A DNA stretch of 64,000 bases from Tenacibaculum finnmarkense (GTDB lineage: Bacteria; Bacteroidota; Bacteroidia; Flavobacteriales; Flavobacteriaceae): assembly GCF_900239185.1 (NCBI RefSeq), contig NZ_OENA01000049.1:1-64000 (forward strand), written 5' to 3'. This document shows positions 35,086-43,026 of this stretch, one piece after another. Each line of letters opens with the position of its first letter. Within the stretch, counting starts at the first letter, position 1. Under the pieces are notes generated by a model. It was not told the DNA's origin. It did no database searches and was given only the letters and a program-made list of their open reading frames with translations. The position numbers were made by a program, and so were the translations under genes.

Positions 35086-35274
35086 TGTTTTCTTATTTCA
35101 AATTAGGGTTAACCCTTAAAACGTAATCATTTTTTAGTACCTGCTGCTAGTAAAAAGAAGAAGGATGTTTATAAATTGCGCGCATTTTTCTTTTTAATTT
35201 TTTTGATGTAATATCCTTGTTTTTAAAATACCAAGGGTTAAAAATTAATGAATAAACTTAAAATTTAAAAAACG
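35086..35274 (+). repeat. leader module, copy B, with a palindromic site
   Basis: Matches copies A and C from GCTAGTAAAAAGAAG on, including TGCGCGCA (35177-35184) and AATTAATGAATAAAC. Upstream it lacks about 50 bp present in A, but keeps AATTAGGGTTAACCCTTA (site 35103-35118), which copy C lacks. A local change, CCAAGGGTTA in place of AACAGGAGTA, removes the AGGAG-like ribosome-binding segment, and the start codon is ACG. Confidence 0.8.
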
Positions 35275-36006
35275 AAAATAAAAGCATTATTAATTTTTGT
35301 TGTTTTTACAATAACAGTAAAAAGTCAAATAATAAAACAAGGTATTGTTACTTATAAAAAAAGTATTGAAAGAAAAATACCAACATAAAAAGATAAAAAA
35401 GCTTCAAATTTCAATAAATTTGAAAGAGTAAAAAAATCAATTGATAAACTACTTAAAAATATAGAATTTGAGCTTAAATTTAATGTAAAAGAAAGTTTTT
35501 TTGCGGTTATTCCTTCTTTGGCTTTGGAGGAAAGTCGATGGGGTAAATTAGCTTTGGCAGGTTATGGAAATAATAAGTTTTACAATGCTAAAAATGAAAG
35601 ATTATCAGAGGAAAATATTTTCGGTGAAGATTTTTTAATCAGTAATGAGCAGTTGAATTGGCAACTAAAAAATGAAACAAAAAAAATAGGAGATTATCTG
35701 TGTTATAAAGCAATAGCAATAGAGAAAAAAATGTATAGAGGTAAAATGAAAGAGTATCCTGTCATCGCTTGGTATTGCCCTGAAATAAGTAGTTTTTTTG
35801 GTCCTATTGGTGTTGCTGGTTTGCCTGGTTTAATTTTAGAAGTTAATAAAGGGAACACAAAATATATGGCTACTAAAATTAATTTAAATCCTAAAAAAAA
35901 TATAAAGATTACAAAATTAACAAAAGGTAAAAAAATAACTCGTAAAAAATTGGGAGAAATGATAAGTGAGGCTATGGGTAATTTTAAGAAAAATAAAGGA
36001 TATTAA
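35272..36006 (+). pseudogene. broken GLPGLI-family gene 3
   Basis: The frame after leader B encodes a signal-peptide-like sequence (KIKALLIFVVFTITVKSQ) and a GLPGLI domain with KIGDYLCYKA, WYCPEISSFFGP and GLPGLILEV, ending KGY. Two lesions are visible. The codon where the ATG should be is ACG (35272-35274), and codon 39 is TAA (35386-35388). The long downstream part stays in frame with the upstream part, so no indel is involved. The loss of the AGGAG in its leader fits decay. Translation from an internal GUG or UUG would lack the signal peptide. The gene therefore looks recently inactivated; sequencing error is possible but would need two independent mistakes. Confidence 0.82.
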
Positions 36007-36403
36007 AAACCTGATTTTAAGTGTTTTAATATCGATGTGTTTTATTTTTTAACATTTATTTAACTTTTAGGTTCGTGTATTTGTCAATGCATTAACTATC
36101 AATCATTTATGTGATATTTATCAGTTGTTTATCAGTTGTTTATCAGTTGTTTATCAGTTGTTTGTCAGTTATTTATCAGTTTAAATAAACTGCGTATTAA
36201 AATATTAACATTTTTTAAATAAAAAAGTTTTAGTTTTATAAACGTATTAAAGAAGTGATCATTTTTTAGTACCTGCTAGCTAGTAAAAAGAAGAAGGATG
36301 TTTATAAATTGCGCGCATTTTTCTTTTTAATTTTTTTGATGTAATACCCTTGTTTTTAAAATAACAGGAGTAAAAATTAATGAATAAACTTAAAATTTAA
36401 AAA
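36007..36403. promoter_or_regulatory. control region upstream of peptide C
   Basis: 397 bp without a gene. It holds a TTTAACATTTATTTAACTTT segment shared with 32755-32775, the 11-bp tandem repeat and leader copy C. No TTAGGG palindrome is present here. Confidence 0.55.
36121..36180. repeat. 11-bp tandem repeat
   Basis: TCAGTTGTTTA is repeated five times with small changes (36121-36175) and begins a sixth copy. The unit is about one helical turn. It lies between the pseudogene and leader C, in the position that holds TTAGGG palindromes before copy A. Confidence 0.85.
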
Positions 36404-36431
36404 ATGAAAAAAGTAATTTTAGTAGTAGCAA
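36205..36431 (+). repeat. leader module, copy C
   Basis: Nearly identical to copy A over about 220 bp, including TGCGCGCA (36310-36317, in both copies 94 bp before the start codon) and the first codons of the peptide (MKKVILV). Confidence 0.85.
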
Positions 36432-36601
36432 TGGTATTTGCTACAGGTAGTTTTGTAAATGCGAATGACAGTAAAAATGAAATAAAAAAACAAGAAATAA
36501 TTGAGAATGTGCCTTGCTATACGGTGTACACGGTTTGTGATAGAGCTAGTGGTGATAGTTATAATAAATTTGACTCATGTATGCAGAATAATGATTGTTA
36601 A
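36404..36601 (+). CDS. small secreted peptide C with four cysteines
   Basis: Encodes 65 residues. The signal peptide MKKVILVVAMVFATGSFVNA shares its start with peptide A; the mature part is unrelated to A and B. It has a charged N-terminal segment and four Cys: C38, C45, C59 and C65, the last being the final residue (VPCYTVYTVCD and DSCMQNNDC). Two disulfides would give a compact knot. Leader and signal peptide are thus shared while the mature region is replaced. A perfect terminator follows, so the peptide has its own short transcript. No known family recognised. Confidence 0.7.
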   Translation: MKKVILVVAMVFATGSFVNANDSKNEIKKQEIIENVPCYTVYTVCDRASGDSYNKFDSCMQNNDC

Positions 36602-36620
36602 TAAAAATTAAATAACTTTA

Positions 36621-36670
36621 AATGTCTTTAGTATTTTCTATCTTTTTAGTTAATACTAAAGACATTTTTT
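36621..36670 (+). terminator. terminator after peptide C
   Basis: Perfect 15-bp stem AATGTCTTTAGTATT (36621-36635) with AATACTAAAGACATT (36652-36666), then a T-run. Confidence 0.88.
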
Positions 36671-36682
36671 AATAAATCTAAT

Positions 36683-37420
36683 ATGTTAGAAAAAAGAATA
36701 TTAATTTTATTTTGTTTGATGCTATCTTTAGGATGTTTTGCTCAAAAAAAATCAGGAATTGTCAAGTATAAAGCAGAAGTTAATAAAAAATATGTAGATA
36801 GTTTTTTGGTAGCTTTGAAAAAGGATAAAAAAACAGCTATGCATATAAAACAGGGAGTTATACAAATGTTTAGAAATTCTACGCCTGACGAGTTTATATT
36901 AAGTTTTAAAAATGAAGAATCGTATTATCATCATATCCCTAAATTAAAAAATGAAGTAGGTTTTAGTATGGGAAGTAGAGCAGGAACAATGCCGTATTAT
37001 ACCAATAATAAAACCAATGCTATTATTGAAATAAGTCGAGCTTTGGGGGCTACTTCACATAAGCCACTTGACTGGAAGGTTAATAATAAAACAAAAATGA
37101 TTGGTAAATATAAATGTTATCAAGCTACAACTACTGAAAGACTTTATAGCCGAAAAGGTTTTTATTACAGTAAACAAGCTATAGCTTGGTTTGCACCTAG
37201 TATTCCTCTAAATTTTGGACCAATGCATTATAAAGGATTGCCAGGGTTAATTTTAGCACTAAATACAGATGAATTTACAATGAATGCGGTAGAAATTAAT
37301 TTGAATCCTTTAAAAGAGGTTAAAATAAAAAGACTTTCTAAAAAAACTAAAATAAAAACACAAGAAGAAGCCCATGGTTTAATTGATGAACTTGAAAAAG
37401 AACGAAAAAAAGGGTATTAA
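36683..37420 (+). CDS. GLPGLI-family secreted protein 4
   Basis: Secreted protein of 245 residues with signal peptide MLEKRILILFCLMLSLGCFA (a Cys near the end leaves a lipoprotein possible, but AQ cleavage is likelier). Conserved parts: MIGKYKCYQATT, WFAPSIPLNFGP and GLPGLILAL near residue 196. The C-terminus is KKGY as in the broken copy. It lies 12 bp after a terminator and 63 bp before the beta-barrel gene, with which it is likely cotranscribed. The initial MLEK is shared with the barrel gene's start, another local similarity. Function unknown. Confidence 0.88.
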   Translation: MLEKRILILFCLMLSLGCFAQKKSGIVKYKAEVNKKYVDSFLVALKKDKKTAMHIKQGVIQMFRNSTPDEFILSFKNEESYYHHIPKLKNEVGFSMGSRAGTMPYYTNNKTNAIIEISRALGATSHKPLDWKVNNKTKMIGKYKCYQATTTERLYSRKGFYYSKQAIAWFAPSIPLNFGPMHYKGLPGLILALNTDEFTMNAVEINLNPLKEVKIKRLSKKTKIKTQEEAHGLIDELEKERKKGY

Positions 37421-37483
37421 AAAGCTGGTTTATTGCAATTTGTTATTAAGACTATTTTAATGATTTATAAGATAAAATAATAT

Positions 37484-40150
37484 ATGTTAGAAAAAAAAAT
37501 GCTGTTTATCTTATTGATTATCGCTAGTGCTTTAAATGCTCAAACCATTGTTTTTAAAGGTGTTGTAAAAGATAGTTTACAAAATCCGTTGTCTTATACC
37601 AATATTATCGCAAAGCCTAAAGACGTTCGTAAAAACATCAGTTTTGCGATTACTGATCAGCAAGGACGGTATCGTTTGGAGCTTACCAAAAATAAAAAAT
37701 ATACCATTGATATCAGTTATTTAGGCTATCAAAAAAAAACCTTTGAAATAACACCAACAGAAAATACGCTTAAAAACTTTATTTTAAAAGAGGCTAAAAA
37801 TCAGCTAGACGAAGTTGTTATTGAACTCCCAGTAATTACAAAACAAGACACAATTATTTACAATACCGATAAATTTGTAAACGGTAGCGAGCGTAAACTT
37901 CAAAATATACTTAAAAAATTACCAGGTGTTGAAGTCGATAAAAATGGCGGGGTTACTGTTCAAGGAAAAAAAGTAACCAAATTATTAGTTGATGGAAAAG
38001 CTTTTTTTGGTGGCGCAACAAAGTTAGGTGTTCAAAATATCCCTGCCGATGCAGTGGCTAAAGTTGAAGTTATCGATAATTATAATGAAGTATCATTTTT
38101 AAAAGGATTAACCGATTCTGATGAAATGGCAATGAATATTCAGCTTAAAGAAGATAAAAAACGCTTTGTTTTTGGTGATGTTGAAGCGGGGTCGGGTGTT
38201 GGTTATGAATCTTCTTATAAAGCCAATGCCAATTTATTTTATTACTCGCCTAAAACCAATGTGAATTTTATAGGAAATTTAAACGATATCGGTGAAAAAA
38301 CCTTCACTTTTAAAGATTATATGAGTTTTCAAGGAGGTGTAAATGCTGTTTTTAGCGGTAATTTTAATTGGAAAGGTGGCGATTTCTCGCAATTTATAGA
38401 AAACAAAGATATTTTAAAAAGTACACAACGTTTTACGGCTTTAAACATCACAAAAACCGTTGCCGATAAATTTGATGTTTCAGGATATGCTCTTTTTTCT
38501 GATAATAATACTACGAGTTTTACAGAAGAACATCATCAATATACTACTTTTTTAGAAGATAAAAAAAATGAAAATACGTCAAATAATATTTTAGGAATCG
38601 GGAATTTAAGTATTGAATATACACCAAATTTTGAAGAACGATGGACGCTAAGAACACAGGTTAAAAAATCAGGTGTACATAATAACAATGCTATTTCTTC
38701 ATCAATAAACAATGCTATAAATAACATAGAAACAACCAAAGAAAATGATGTTTGGTATGTAAATCAAAATATAGAATGGCATAAAAACCAATCGCAAAAT
38801 CATACTTTTTCATCCGTAGTAAATTATACTTTTGATAAAAATAATCCAACTACTTTTTGGAATGCTTCAAAAGCATTTTTAACGCGAATTAAACCCATTA
38901 TTCAACCTTTAAATAGTAATCAGGATTTACTGAAAATTCAGCAATTAAACGAAACTGAAAAGCATTATTTACACAGTGTTTTTAAAGATTTTTGGGTGTT
39001 AAATAGAAATCATCATATTTATACGACTATTGGAAATACACATCAACAAGAAAAATTTAGCAACCATAATTTTCAAATATTAGATGATACTACAATTAAC
39101 AATTTTTCAACAGGAGGTTTTAACAATAATACAGTTTTAAAGCATAACGATTTTTTTGCAGGAATCCATTATAAATTTAGAACAGGGATATTTACCTTTA
39201 AACAAGGTGGGTATTTACATAATTATAAGTGGAAAGTAAGTCAAGAAAATATTTTTGAAAAAAATAAATGGATTTTATTACCCGATTTTTTAATGAAAAT
39301 CGCCTTTAATAAATCGAGAAAAGTAGAATTAAATTATAATTTAAAAACCAATTTTTCGGACGCCTCTAAACTCGCTAATCGATTTTATTTACAATCTTAT
39401 AATTCGGTATTTAAAGGAAATTCAACTTTAGAAAATGAATTATTTCATTCGGCACGTATACGATATAGCCGTTTTAGTATGTATCGAGGTTTAATGTTAC
39501 ATGCCAGTGCTAATTATACTAAAAAAATTAAAGGTTTTAATAATTTGGTTAATTTCGATGGAATAAACAGGTTTATATCGCCTGAAATTTTAAACAATCC
39601 GAATCAAAATTGGCGCGCTAGAGCATCGCTTAAAAAGCGTATTAAAAAAATAAGATATAAGCTTGTAGGAAGTTATAATAGTTCAATTTTTACTCAGAAA
39701 ATAAATACTACTTTGGCAACTAATAAAAGCGATAATTATTCTTTTGATGTCGGTTTTAAAACCTTATTTGATAAATTCCCAACCTTAAAAATGGGCTTTA
39801 AAAAGAGTATCGGAAATTATACTTCCAATAATTTCAAGGCTAAATTTACGACCAACGAACCTTATATAAACATCGATTATGATTTTTTAAACGGTTTCAT
39901 TTTCAATGCTGATTATACGCATTATAATTATCAAAATAAAGCACAAAAAGCTTATAATAATTACGAAGTTGCCAATGCTGTATTATCGTATCAAAAACAA
40001 GATAGCCCTTGGTTATTTAAGCTGACCACTCAGAACTTATTTGACACCACATTTAAGCAAAGCAATCGTTTTTCTGATTATCTAATTACTGATGCTAAAA
40101 CCTATATGATGCCAAGAGTTGTATTGTTCAGTATCGGCTATAAATTGTAA
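37484..40150 (+). CDS. outer-membrane beta-barrel protein with carboxypeptidase-regulatory-like domain, GLPGLI partner
   Basis: TonB-receptor-like outer-membrane protein of 888 residues. Signal peptide MLEKKMLFILLIIASALNAQ, carboxypeptidase-regulatory-like domain (about 22-105, VKDSLQNPLSYTNIIAKP), a plug-like region (about 115-225) with LPGVEVDKNGGVTVQGK and VTKLLVDGKAFFGG, then a long beta-barrel. This subgroup (OMP_b-brl_3-like) often sits beside GLPGLI genes in Bacteroidota. A conventional TonB box is not obvious, so active import is unproven; export, adhesion or a GLPGLI receptor are alternatives. It closes the accessory locus and converges on moaD 12 bp away. Confidence 0.85.
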   Translation: MLEKKMLFILLIIASALNAQTIVFKGVVKDSLQNPLSYTNIIAKPKDVRKNISFAITDQQGRYRLELTKNKKYTIDISYLGYQKKTFEITPTENTLKNFILKEAKNQLDEVVIELPVITKQDTIIYNTDKFVNGSERKLQNILKKLPGVEVDKNGGVTVQGKKVTKLLVDGKAFFGGATKLGVQNIPADAVAKVEVIDNYNEVSFLKGLTDSDEMAMNIQLKEDKKRFVFGDVEAGSGVGYESSYKANANLFYYSPKTNVNFIGNLNDIGEKTFTFKDYMSFQGGVNAVFSGNFNWKGGDFSQFIENKDILKSTQRFTALNITKTVADKFDVSGYALFSDNNTTSFTEEHHQYTTFLEDKKNENTSNNILGIGNLSIEYTPNFEERWTLRTQVKKSGVHNNNAISSSINNAINNIETTKENDVWYVNQNIEWHKNQSQNHTFSSVVNYTFDKNNPTTFWNASKAFLTRIKPIIQPLNSNQDLLKIQQLNETEKHYLHSVFKDFWVLNRNHHIYTTIGNTHQQEKFSNHNFQILDDTTINNFSTGGFNNNTVLKHNDFFAGIHYKFRTGIFTFKQGGYLHNYKWKVSQENIFEKNKWILLPDFLMKIAFNKSRKVELNYNLKTNFSDASKLANRFYLQSYNSVFKGNSTLENELFHSARIRYSRFSMYRGLMLHASANYTKKIKGFNNLVNFDGINRFISPEILNNPNQNWRARASLKKRIKKIRYKLVGSYNSSIFTQKINTTLATNKSDNYSFDVGFKTLFDKFPTLKMGFKKSIGNYTSNNFKAKFTTNEPYINIDYDFLNGFIFNADYTHYNYQNKAQKAYNNYEVANAVLSYQKQDSPWLFKLTTQNLFDTTFKQSNRFSDYLITDAKTYMMPRVVLFSIGYKL

Positions 40151-40162
40151 AAAAATATAGGT

Positions 40163-40405
40163 TTATCCGCCACTAACAGGAGGAATAATGGCAATAACAT
40201 CATTTTTTTTGATAAGAGTTTCTTGCTTGGCATAACTTTCGTTAATCGCCACGGCGTATGCGCTAATTTTCGCTAACTTCGGATATTGTTCTGTAAGCAA
40301 TTCTTTAAAATGACTTACAGAACAATTTTCAGGAAGTGTAAGCTCTAAAGAAGCATTTCCTATTAAATCGGTAGCAATACCAAAAAGTAATACGGTTGTT
40401 TTCAT
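40163..40405 (-). CDS. moaD: MoaD/ThiS-type sulfur carrier, molybdopterin synthase small subunit
   Basis: An 80-residue ubiquitin-fold protein ending in VSGG; the C-terminal Gly-Gly is thiocarboxylated and donates sulfur to MoaE. Family features are VLLFGIATDLIG near the N-terminus and the C-terminal NDVIAIIPPVSGG, which favours MoaD over ThiS (the IPPVSGG ending). MoaE is in the same window but 17 kb away. No moaA, moaB, moaC or moeB lies near. A ThiS-like role remains possible. Confidence 0.88.
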   Translation of the reverse strand: MKTTVLLFGIATDLIGNASLELTLPENCSVSHFKELLTEQYPKLAKISAYAVAINESYAKQETLIKKNDVIAIIPPVSGG

Positions 40406-40461
40406 ATTAGTATTTGAGAATTTTTCGCTTATAACCTCTATAAGCAGATTAAAAGTCTAAT

Positions 40462-42927
40462 TTACAATTTAATTCCGAAAACTATTCTGTTTTCAGATTT
40501 TCCGTTAAAATTAGACTTAGCAAAATCGACACGTAAAAAACGCCATTTACCAAAACCGATGTTATCCAAACCAACAGCAAATTCAGAATAAGGTTTGTTT
40601 TCAGCTGTAAATAATCCTTTTGCACCAGTAACTAAATGGAAATTTAATTTATTAATTAATGGAATTTTACTTAGTAAAGCTCCTTTAAAATTATATTCTC
40701 CATGTAGTTCTCCATATTTATCATTAGTACTTAATTGATAATAAGGTAGCGTATAAAAGTTATCTAAATAATTATCTTTTGGAGCAATTAATAAGCGATT
40801 TCCATTAAAATGAACATAATCTATAAACGGAATATCTTTTTTCTTAAAAAATATGCCTCCTTTAGCTTTGTATTTAAATTCCCCCCAATTACTTAAATTC
40901 ATTTTTTGAGTTAATTGAGAATAGAATATATCAGAATTTAACGTAGTATTTCCTGAACCAAAATTTTTGTTATATCCGACAAATAAAGTAGGATATTTAT
41001 TAGTTCCTATATTATATTTTCCATCAGGATATGACATATATTTTTGTTCGAAATTAATAGTTGCACCTAACTTAAATGACCACATATGATGCGGTGTAAA
41101 TGAACTTGTAAAATTTGTAGGTTCTTGTGGGTTGTTAGCTGTATAATTAACATCATTTTTAGTAAACATAACATAATCGGTTGTGTTAAATAAAGGTTTT
41201 CTATCTGCGTATTCTAAGGAAGAATAAAAACGAATACCATTATTTATTTCTTCTGAAAAAGCAATTTTAGTAAATGTTTTCTCATAAATTTTAAGATAAT
41301 TTCTTTCAAATAAAACCGAACTTATAGTATTCCAAAATTTAGAAATAGGTTTTTTAGCATTAAATTGCGAAGTAGTAATACCTCCCGAAGCAGTTAAAAT
41401 AGGTTTATTTGTATTGTTCCATCTGTAAAAAAAGTTTGCTGTTGGTCTTAATTTTTTATCAGAAAAACCATAATTTATTTTTGTACCAATATTAAATCGT
41501 TCTCCTTTTTTGTTGACTGTTTTAGAATATTTAATTCCAATAGATGAATTCCATCCTTGTACCGTGTTAAAGTTTAAATCTTCAATAGGAGAAGAAATAT
41601 CGATATTCCATTTATCATAGGTATTATCATAAGAATATCCTGAAATAATATTTATAAGATTAAATTTATTATGTTTTGTATCTGTAGAATCTAAATATTT
41701 TTTAGATTTTCGAATAGTTTTAATGCTGTCTTTTAATTTGTAATCTGCATTTTCTTCGGATGTTAAACTTACTGGACGAATTTTATTCCAGTATAAACTA
41801 TCTTTTTCGGTGGCATTTTCAGCAAAAGATAAAACTTCATTACCAAATGATTTTTTAGTGAAATTAGGAGCAAAATTATAATTTGAATATGCTGCTGAAA
41901 AGCGTCCGTTAAAATTAAAACCAAAAATACCAGCTTTAAAATCGATTGTTTGTGTAACAGGAATCCAAACGTTGTTTTTTAGCGAATAATTATAGTTTTG
42001 TTTGATGTGTAAAGTATCAATCATAGGTGTATTTGCTTGTGCACCTGTAACGAAAACATCAGTTCCGTAAATAGCCCAATCATCTTCTGATATATAAATA
42101 AATCCGCTAAAAACACGATCGTTTTTTCTCTTCGGAAGTAATTTTATTTTACTGATTAATTTTTCGTTTTTATCATAAAAACTTCCAGTTAATTGATACT
42201 TATAATAACTAAAAGCTTCGTTAGCAATTGGCGAAATCATTTGAGCATCTGCTAAATTAAAAGAGTTTTTATAAAAGTTAAAATCAACTTCTTCAGCTTG
42301 ATTAAAACTAATTCCGTTATTACTTCCCGAAACTTTAGAAGCAATAATATGTTCTTTAAAATTTGTTGGTTTTTTCTGATATGAAATTTTAGAAATGGTT
42401 TCTGAAAGATATACAATTCCACTTCTTGTAGAATCTAAACCACCGCCCATATCATCAATTTTATTACCTAGAAATTTTTTGGGAAGGTTTTTTACTTTAA
42501 ATAATCCACGAGAATAAAAATCGGCAGTATATTGAGAAAATTTAGCGGTATTTTTCTTTTTAGAAGCAATTACATTTCGAATAATTTTATTTGCAGGATT
42601 TTCTTCGGATGAAATTAATACTTCATCTAAAGTAACTTTTTCTTCAGAAATTATAGTGTTTAAAATAAAAGGAAACTTGGTAATAGTAATATTTTTTGTT
42701 ATTGTTTTGTATCCTAAAAGTTGAAAAATAAGTGTGTATTTTCCTTTTTTATTTACTGATAATTCATAATCACCATTATTATTTGTGGTAGTTCCTGTAA
42801 TTGTATTTTCTAAATAAATACTAACAAAAGATAAAGGTTGATTATTTGTATTGATAACTTTTCCTTTAATTTGAGCAATAGCGATATTAGTAAATACTAT
42901 AAATAACAGTATAATTAATCTTTTCAT
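40462..42927 (-). CDS. DUF5686 family protein with carboxypeptidase-regulatory-like domain
   Basis: Predicted outer-membrane or periplasmic protein, 821 residues from ATG 42927 (MKRLIILLFIVFTNIAIAQ signal). Then comes a carboxypeptidase-regulatory-like domain (KGKVINTNNQPLSFVSIYL) and a long DUF5686-type body: a beta-rich middle, DWAIYGTDVFVTG, and a C-terminal region of barrel-like strands ending RIVFGIKL. The function of DUF5686 is unknown. An AsmA-like gene lies upstream with a terminator between, so the two are probably separate transcripts. The longer frame (12 extra residues) lies in that terminator and is unlikely. Confidence 0.85.
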   Translation of the reverse strand: MKRLIILLFIVFTNIAIAQIKGKVINTNNQPLSFVSIYLENTITGTTTNNNGDYELSVNKKGKYTLIFQLLGYKTITKNITITKFPFILNTIISEEKVTLDEVLISSEENPANKIIRNVIASKKKNTAKFSQYTADFYSRGLFKVKNLPKKFLGNKIDDMGGGLDSTRSGIVYLSETISKISYQKKPTNFKEHIIASKVSGSNNGISFNQAEEVDFNFYKNSFNLADAQMISPIANEAFSYYKYQLTGSFYDKNEKLISKIKLLPKRKNDRVFSGFIYISEDDWAIYGTDVFVTGAQANTPMIDTLHIKQNYNYSLKNNVWIPVTQTIDFKAGIFGFNFNGRFSAAYSNYNFAPNFTKKSFGNEVLSFAENATEKDSLYWNKIRPVSLTSEENADYKLKDSIKTIRKSKKYLDSTDTKHNKFNLINIISGYSYDNTYDKWNIDISSPIEDLNFNTVQGWNSSIGIKYSKTVNKKGERFNIGTKINYGFSDKKLRPTANFFYRWNNTNKPILTASGGITTSQFNAKKPISKFWNTISSVLFERNYLKIYEKTFTKIAFSEEINNGIRFYSSLEYADRKPLFNTTDYVMFTKNDVNYTANNPQEPTNFTSSFTPHHMWSFKLGATINFEQKYMSYPDGKYNIGTNKYPTLFVGYNKNFGSGNTTLNSDIFYSQLTQKMNLSNWGEFKYKAKGGIFFKKKDIPFIDYVHFNGNRLLIAPKDNYLDNFYTLPYYQLSTNDKYGELHGEYNFKGALLSKIPLINKLNFHLVTGAKGLFTAENKPYSEFAVGLDNIGFGKWRFLRVDFAKSNFNGKSENRIVFGIKL

Positions 42928-42945
42928 GTTTTTTACTACAAACAT

Positions 42946-42983
42946 AAAAAAAACAGGTTTCAACGAACTGTTAAAACCTGTTA
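42946..42983 (-). terminator. terminator after the AsmA-like gene
   Basis: On the minus strand AACAGGTTTT pairs with AAACCTGTT around an AACAGTTCGTTG loop, followed by a T-run. Confidence 0.75.
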
Positions 42984-43026
42984 AATGTTTTATTTAGAGT
43001 ATTTAAGGTCTAGGGTTAATGTTTTG

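Noticed and set aside
36121-36180. CRISPR array
   Set aside because: Unit is 11 bp without spacers; it is a simple tandem repeat and no cas genes are present.
32896-36431. Insertion sequence carrying the repeated leaders
   Set aside because: No transposase, terminal inverted repeats or target duplication could be seen around the copies.
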